Source of the DNA: Neelides folsomi
Taxonomy: Eukaryota; Arthropoda; Collembola; Neelipleona; Neelidae
DNA length: 64,000 nt
Direction: 5' to 3'
Assembly (NCBI GenBank): GCA_034687125.1
Contig: JAQGBZ010000157.1
Coordinates: 62,001 to 126,000, forward strand
Positions 62,012-64,000 of the stretch are shown here, one piece after another. The notes beneath the pieces were generated by a model, which was not told where the DNA came from, did not search any database, and was given only the letters and a program-made list of their open reading frames with translations. Within the stretch, counting starts at the first letter, position 1; every line of letters begins with the position of its first letter. The translations under genes were made by a program, and so were the position numbers.

Positions 62012-64000
62012 GATTTCTACCGTTGAGACTTTTAGCTTATTGTAAAAAGAGGAAGTGCGTAATTGGATCTCTAGGTGAAGACTGAGTCCCACCGTCAGCT
62101 TACCATGAAGTTATTCAAGCGACGATGGAAAAATTCACTGGAGTGGATCATTGGAGAAGTACTTGGTTGGATTGGGGAAAGGGGTCATCCTTTTTTCCAT
62201 ACATGGGGATGAGGTAATTTCTCTTTGGGCTGCAACCCTTCCCTTCATACATCCACGAGTCTCCCTCCGTTCCTCTTTTTCATGGGCGATGATTGTTGAC
62301 AGGAAGGGCCTTGAAACTGCGGGGTTGAGGTCCCTTTCGGCACTTTACCATCCTCCCTCACCTTCTTTTGATATAGCACTTATCTGGGAGAGGATCTTCC
62401 TACACTTGTTTTATTACGATATGAATATCACCCACACTCCTTGTATACAGACCTTTGTGGCATTACACATCATACACCTGTAGCTAATATTTGGTGAAGG
62501 AATTCGACATTCTTGCGAGCCTATGCATATAAACTAGGTACTTTATGCAGGCATATGCCATACTTTTCTTGCGCAATTACTTTTTCTTATTAGGTCATCG
62601 CTAAATTGTGTCGCTTGTAAGTCTCATCTTATGAGTCATTTTGGAATGTCCACGCTAATGAGAATATGTTGAATTGATATGATATATTCAAACTATCCAC
62701 AATAATTATTTTATAAATGTTTATAAGTGGAGTATATTACGTAAATACAACCTATACAATATGATAGATGGATATATTATTAGAAGGTGGAGTTTGTCAT
62801 TTGGATGAGGAAGGATGAACATATTTTGAAATAAGAGACCATTCGTAAATTGAGTATGTTTATTGTTGAAACTGGATAATTGCATGAATAAATTAATGTG
62901 TAAAATGATATTAATATTGTAATTAGCAATTTTATTATATATTAATTGATACTTACATATAAGTTTGCTTTATATTATTGGTAAATACCTTTTATTTATG
63001 ATAAAACTATAATTGTCTTATTTTATAAATATTTTGCTATTAGTTATTACACTCATTCATAATTGTATAAATATCCTAAAAAATTCTCTTGTTCCTCGAC
63101 TTTTGAACTCATGTTTTTTCAATGCAATGTTCTAACATTGTATAGAATCAATGAGCCCACAATCAGATTATAATTACACACTTAAGAGTTTATGAGCAAA
63201 AATCCAGATTAAAAATATTAACCTTTTCTTCTTGGCTCCTCGTTCTTTGTTCATGTTAAAATATGTAGGTACTGTTTCGATTCTTGTAAAAATCTTAAAT
63301 CTTCTAATATTATTTAAAATTCTAGAAATAAAAACATAACGTGATAAACCTGCCCTATGCGTGCTTTATTGTATTTAAATAAATGCCAATTTGGTCCCAG
63401 ATTCAATTGTACTTGGATTTATAAAAAATAATTAATGATGTTTATTTCGTGTTAAAAATATAAAAAAACAAAATATTGATCTTACTACAAAAATATTAAC
63501 TTTGGAAAATATTTAAAAATTAATAAATAAATATATAAAATACATAACATATTACAATAGAATTAACTGTATTATAAAAATATGAACTTTAGACTAACTA
63601 GCTAAAGTCGTCACGATTTCATAGTATTATGATCATTGGATTATTGTTGGTAGGTTGAGCCATTTTCTTGAGCCCCTCTGAGTAATTTTCCTTTAGTTCC
63701 AAGAATTGCATTAACAACGAGGCGAACATATAAAATCAAAGAATGAGTTTAAAATGGTTTTAGCAATCAAAAACATTTAAAGCAAAACATAATTATTCGT
63801 TACAATGTATATAAATTACGTTAAATATGTCAAATTACATAAAGGATTATTATTATTTTATATGTAATAAAATGAAATACCAATATATCTTTTTTTAATG
63901 CATGGAATTTCATTTGAAGTGTGTCAGGCTTGTAACTTCAGGAATCTCTGTAGTCTGTAGTCCAGCTCTTTCTTCGTCTCTCTGCTTCCGATTTTTAAGT
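62012..64000. other. Promoter-side region and right edge, no confirmed gene
   Basis: The first 500 bp are GC-richer, consistent with a promoter and leader of the four-span gene. A 110-codon plus-strand open stretch (62151-62483) overlaps this region but shows no domain. Near 63.65-64.0 kb the minus strand has short coding-like segments (LELKENYSEGLKKMAQP, ETKKELDYRLQRFLKLQ), possibly last exons of a gene extending beyond the window; this is not certain. Confidence 0.35.

Noticed and set aside
62151-62483. A 110-codon plus-strand open stretch next to the four-span gene
   Set aside because: It has no domain, signal or splice partners and lies where the promoter and leader of the opposite gene are expected; length alone fits the locally higher GC content.
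63650-64000. Possible terminal exons of a minus-strand gene at the right edge
   Set aside because: Short segments look coding, but the splice sites and reading frame cannot be confirmed without sequence beyond the window.

Overview
The window is strongly AT-rich, intron-containing eukaryotic DNA. Introns are mostly 50 to 350 bp, with GT-AG borders and two likely GC-AG exceptions. The gene families (an arthropod-style pancreatic lipase, an OIG-4 Ig protein, alkaline-phosphatase-like DUF229 proteins, GAPR-1-like CAP proteins, ciliary genes) point to a compact AT-rich animal genome. An arthropod is most likely, and a crustacean such as a copepod would fit, but I cannot fix the species from sequence alone.

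Layout. 1.9-3.7 kb (+): secreted lipase. 4.0-5.2 kb (-): maleylacetoacetate isomerase (GST zeta). 5.6-7.2 kb (-): phosphotriesterase-related protein. 8.0-8.6 kb (-): OIG-4-like Ig protein. 10.1-10.9 kb (-): partial EF-hand-like gene. 12.0-14.8 kb (+) and 19.1-21.6 kb (-): two DUF229 type II membrane proteins flanking tRNA-Leu(CAG) and SAS-6. 22.7-24.5 kb: DNA-transposon remnants, including a fold-back element nested in a Tc1/IS630-like derivative. 24.6-28.2 kb (-): an eleven-exon gene whose C-terminus is a free-standing dynein heavy-chain stalk and microtubule-binding domain, preceded by exon-encoded basic repeats. 29.3 and 38.1 kb (-): CAP proteins, the second fused to a beta/gamma-crystallin-like domain. 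31.9 kb (+): acyl-Co-A-binding protein. 35.6-37.2 kb (-): cathepsin L-like protease. 39.9 kb (+): SAXO-like microtubule protein. 41.7 kb (+): CHCHD1/mS37. 42.9-45.7 kb (-): PDK1. 47.5-49.2 kb (-): unknown basic protein. 50.1-53.5 kb (-): IFT56/TTC26. 54.9-56.9 kb (-): wax-ester/diacylglycerol acyltransferase-like protein. 61.1-62.0 kb (-): small four-span membrane protein.

Exon models were built by hand by matching splice sites and reading phase to conserved protein motifs. For sixteen genes the phases close into one open frame from ATG to stop. The genes do not form an operon. One theme recurs: SAS-6 (centriole), the dynein-stalk protein, the SAXO-like protein and IFT56 all belong to the centriole, axoneme or microtubule world. 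The dynein-stalk gene is the most unusual object here.
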